Positions 61,613 through 64,000 of a DNA stretch of 64,000 nucleotides are shown here, piece after piece (positions within the stretch are counted from its first letter, which is position 1; each line of letters begins with the position of its first letter). The DNA lies in NCBI GenBank assembly GCA_008694505.1, contig VZDJ01007753.1, positions 27,732,337-27,796,336 of the forward strand, in the 5' to 3' direction. Source of the DNA: Cyanoderma ruficeps. Lineage: Eukaryota; Chordata; Aves; Passeriformes; Timaliidae. Both the position numbers and the translations under genes were made by a program. The notes below the pieces were generated by a model. The model ran no database searches. It was given only the letters and a program-made list of their open reading frames with translations, and had not been told where the DNA came from.

Positions 61613-62940
61613 TTCTAATATCACTGAGTAAATTAAGAGGAAAAATTCTGTATACAGCACTAACAGCAATACTTGTGATTTACCAAATATTCATTCCAGA
61701 AGCTGTATTTTTGCTCATTGGTAATTTCTACATTTGTTCTGCTCAATTTGTGGGCTAGTTGTTAATCTTTTATCAGAGATCCATTAAAAAGACATGCTAG
61801 AGTATAAGAAAAAAGAAAGGTTATTAAAAAGAGAATTACCCCTTTATATACAATATGATGTGGGTGTGTTTCTTATGGTCACCAGCAAATTTATTTTATA
61901 GTAATTCCTTCTAAAGATATATGAAATACAAAGTGACTGCATTGAACTCAGAACTGCAGCCAAAAAACCTTGGACACAAGACACCTTAACGAAGTGGAAG
62001 GAGTTTTGAGATACACACAGACTGCAGGATCGGACCTAAACAAGATACAAGGATTGCATATTTAATTTTAATCCATTGTTGCATATCATCCAAAAGAAAT
62101 TATATTCATTACCAAAAAAAAAAGTTTCTAAAAAGCCCCAAACACAATTTAGATGCAAAATTTGTGGGAAATAGTTGCTATTAATTGAAGTTCTGTGAAA
62201 GAATCCTTATTTTCTGAGACCATTGAGTTATATGGACTAGGTAAAAGAACCCTACTTGTCTCCAGACTATGTCATTTCACTACCCAAGAATTCAGACTTT
62301 TCAGTTGAAATCCTGCTAACGTGCACTTTAGAGAAGGAAGAATAAGTGGCTAGGAGGAAAAAAGTGTGCAGGGAGAGAACTCACACAGCAGAGGAAAGTT
62401 TTAGATCAAGTAAGCAGAAGTCATATAATCTAAATTAATTATCCAAGCTTTTCTCTTGGTCAAGTGTTTAGAGAGTTGGACTGGAAGTTCCAATATTCAG
62501 GGTATAAACTTCCAGCTCGGCTCTAGGGAAATGCGTGCTGAGGCTTATTAATTCTTCTGAAACAAACTGTTCCTAATAGGTTCTGGCTGTCAGAACTTCC
62601 CATGCTTTCTCTGAAAGTGTTTTAATTTCATATTCACAAGACTTCTCCCACGTTAGCAAGTGAAGCACAAAAATTTCAATCCACTTAAAACTCAATGCAG
62701 GAATCTGGAAGGCCCAAGAGAAAGAATTTTGCATCTCTCTTCTCAGAGCACAAAACCTTTAAAATGTGTAAATAAAGCTCCAATTAGGTTTACCATTCTA
62801 GAGGATAATGAGAAGTGCCCATCAAATATGCTACATTCTTAAAATGTTTTGATTTAGCAGGCAAAATTCAAACTACCGTAGTAGCTTCCAGAGTAAAACC
62901 TGATTGCACTTGCATGTCACACTCACAAAAAAGCAAGGGG

Positions 62941-63008
62941 AAAAAAAAAAAAAAAGATCGACACCCCACCACCTCCCCAACACACACATACACTCACACA
63001 CACACACA
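62941..63008. repeat. Poly-A plus CA-rich simple sequence
   Basis: A run of about 15 A, then C/A-rich sequence ending in ACACACACAC units. The flanks show no retroposon body. Confidence 0.9.
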
Positions 63009-63129
63009 AACCATAAAGCTCTAATTGGAAAGCTTCCATCATCTGAGTACTTGCTTCCTGGCATACATGAAATGATCAGTGGGGAAAGCAGGGTCAATCG
63101 AGACAGACTGAGAGTGAAATTAAAATAAT

Positions 63130-63860
63130 AAAATGTCTAAACATTTAACTGCAAATAGGAAATCTTTATACCCACCCACACCCTATTCTGTAGCATAAAA
63201 CTAAGGCAACAATTATTCATATACCTCCAAGTAATTTGCAGGCTCCATACAAAAATCTCATTTAAAATAAGAAATTGCTATTTCTGCACATTTATTCTCC
63301 CCAAATGCTGGCTAATTGCTGCAATGGCCATTATAAAGAATAATTTTCGCTTAGTGAAAAAAAAAAAAAAGAGGAATGAAGAGAACATTTTCTGGTTTTG
63401 TTCCTCTGTGGAGGCTCTATTCAGCGAATCCTGAATGCACAGCGTTTCACTGCTACATTTATTATGCTGAGAGGTCAAGTATTACACAGCATCTTGTATT
63501 ACGCTTTGCATGCTAAGTATTTCACTTCACAAATTGACCCTTCGGTGTACTTACTACATAATGCTCTAAAAACCCAGCTAAAACGCAGGACAATTAGCAA
63601 TACTTTGGCTCACGCTTAACAATGGGGACACCAATGTAGGTGATTGCATTTACAGTGTTGCTTTCTTCACAAAACATTTTTGACACATTAAAGGTACTTT
63701 GAAATTGTGCAGTACCAGTCGCCTCTCTCGTGAATGGCTTTTCCAGCATGTACCGAGAGAAACAGTTACTGTAGTTTAGGGCTTAATTGAAAATAATTCA
63801 GACACGGCCCTATGAAGCACCAATTAGAGAGATATTATATCATAAAAAGCTGTAATATCC
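63130..63860. promoter_or_regulatory. Candidate promoter-proximal conserved sequence
   Basis: Repeat-free except for an A-run at 63357-63371. Rich in TAATT cores (GGCTAATTGCTGC, ACAATTATTCATATAC, CCAATTAGAGAGATATTA). CpGs become more frequent from 63420 on (CAGCGAATCC, AACGCAGG, CTCGTGAATGG, ACCGAGAG). Its position just left of the CpG-rich end suggests upstream regulatory DNA. Inference only. Confidence 0.35.
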
Positions 63861-63894
63861 ATTTTCAGGCTTGTTCACCTGCCAAACAAAGTAG

Positions 63895-64000
63895 GACACG
63901 GCTTAAAAAAGGAACCGATCTGCAACTCCGGAGAGCGGGATGTTTAGGGAGGAGGAGGAGGAGGAGGGCGGCGGCCGACTGCGGGAGCAGCGCCAGGTGT
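63895..64000. promoter_or_regulatory. Left edge of a probable CpG-island promoter
   Basis: About 9 CpGs occur in the last 106 bases, against long stretches with almost none elsewhere. GC content jumps. A GC box GGGCGG lies at 63966-63971 and an AGG trinucleotide run at 63946-63966. In vertebrates such islands mark promoters and first exons of housekeeping and developmental genes. The island continues beyond the window, so gene identity and strand are unknown. An ATG at 63940 opens a frame that reaches the edge (see findings). Confidence 0.55.
63946..63966. repeat. (AGG)n trinucleotide tract
   Basis: Six or seven AGG units immediately before the GC box. Such purine tracts are common in CpG-island 5' untranslated regions; if translated in the 63940 frame they encode six glutamates. 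Confidence 0.9.

Larger units (their letters stand above)
61075..63129. other. Noncoding DNA with a tandem duplication
   Basis: Apart from the 40-bp duplication at 61533-61612 and an A-run/CA-run at 62941-63008, I see only short unrecognised frames (61178-61405 minus; 62660-62842 and 62904-63128 plus). Confidence 0.55.

Noticed and set aside
1..64000. tRNA, rRNA, endogenous retrovirus or intact transposon
   Set aside because: No tRNA B-box with cloverleaf context, no rRNA-like sequence, no paired long terminal repeats and no viral-type gene frames were seen on either strand.

Overview
The window looks like AT-rich, CpG-poor, intron-containing vertebrate DNA, almost certainly from a sauropsid and most likely a bird. 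The main reason is a roughly 1.1 kb CR1 LINE relic at 44.28-45.35 kb. Its reverse strand still reads as CR1 reverse transcriptase, and its plus strand carries the avian-type CR1 3' landmarks. Two older CR1/L3 pieces (12.0 and 19.1-19.6 kb), MIR-like SINE cores and short pieces resembling palindromic sauropsid repeats support this. Recognisable transposon content is low and the copies are heavily decayed, which fits a bird better than a turtle or crocodilian. The species cannot be told.

No protein-coding gene can be supported in the first 63.8 kb. The computed open frames are short and resemble no family I recognise, apart from those lying in the CR1 relics. The longest (60541-61074, plus, 177 codons) is only mildly longer than expected by chance. 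Two plus-strand open stretches sit behind good polypyrimidine-CAG acceptors (7508-7620 and 21009-21096) and are reported as weak exon candidates. No tRNA, rRNA, CRISPR array or intact mobile element was seen.

Layout: 1-16 kb is intergenic or intronic DNA with a GT/AT microsatellite (0.67 kb), an L2/MIR-type tail (7.4 kb), a foldback repeat (11.5 kb), a CR1 piece (12.0 kb) and a MIR core (13.4 kb). The 16.3-16.8 kb block has the look of conserved noncoding DNA (octamer, TAAT and TGACAG motifs). At 19.1-21.5 kb lie a CR1/L3 relic and a second MIR core followed by a foldback piece, repeating the arrangement at 13.4 kb. At 32.3-33.2, 49.6-50.0, 55.3-55.6, 57.4-57.7 and 63.1-63.9 kb are further TAAT/SOX-like rich blocks that are candidate enhancers. 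At 58.0-60.0 kb are three microsatellites, one ending in an 8-base assembly gap. A 40-bp tandem duplication lies at 61.5 kb.

The last about 100 bases change sharply: CpG dinucleotides, a GC box and an AGG run appear, which looks like the left edge of a CpG-island promoter. A short open frame beginning at 63940 runs off the right edge. The simplest reading is that the window is the flank or a first intron of a developmental gene whose promoter lies at or just beyond position 64000. I found no convincing evidence of a previously undescribed biological system; the leads worth checking are listed as findings.
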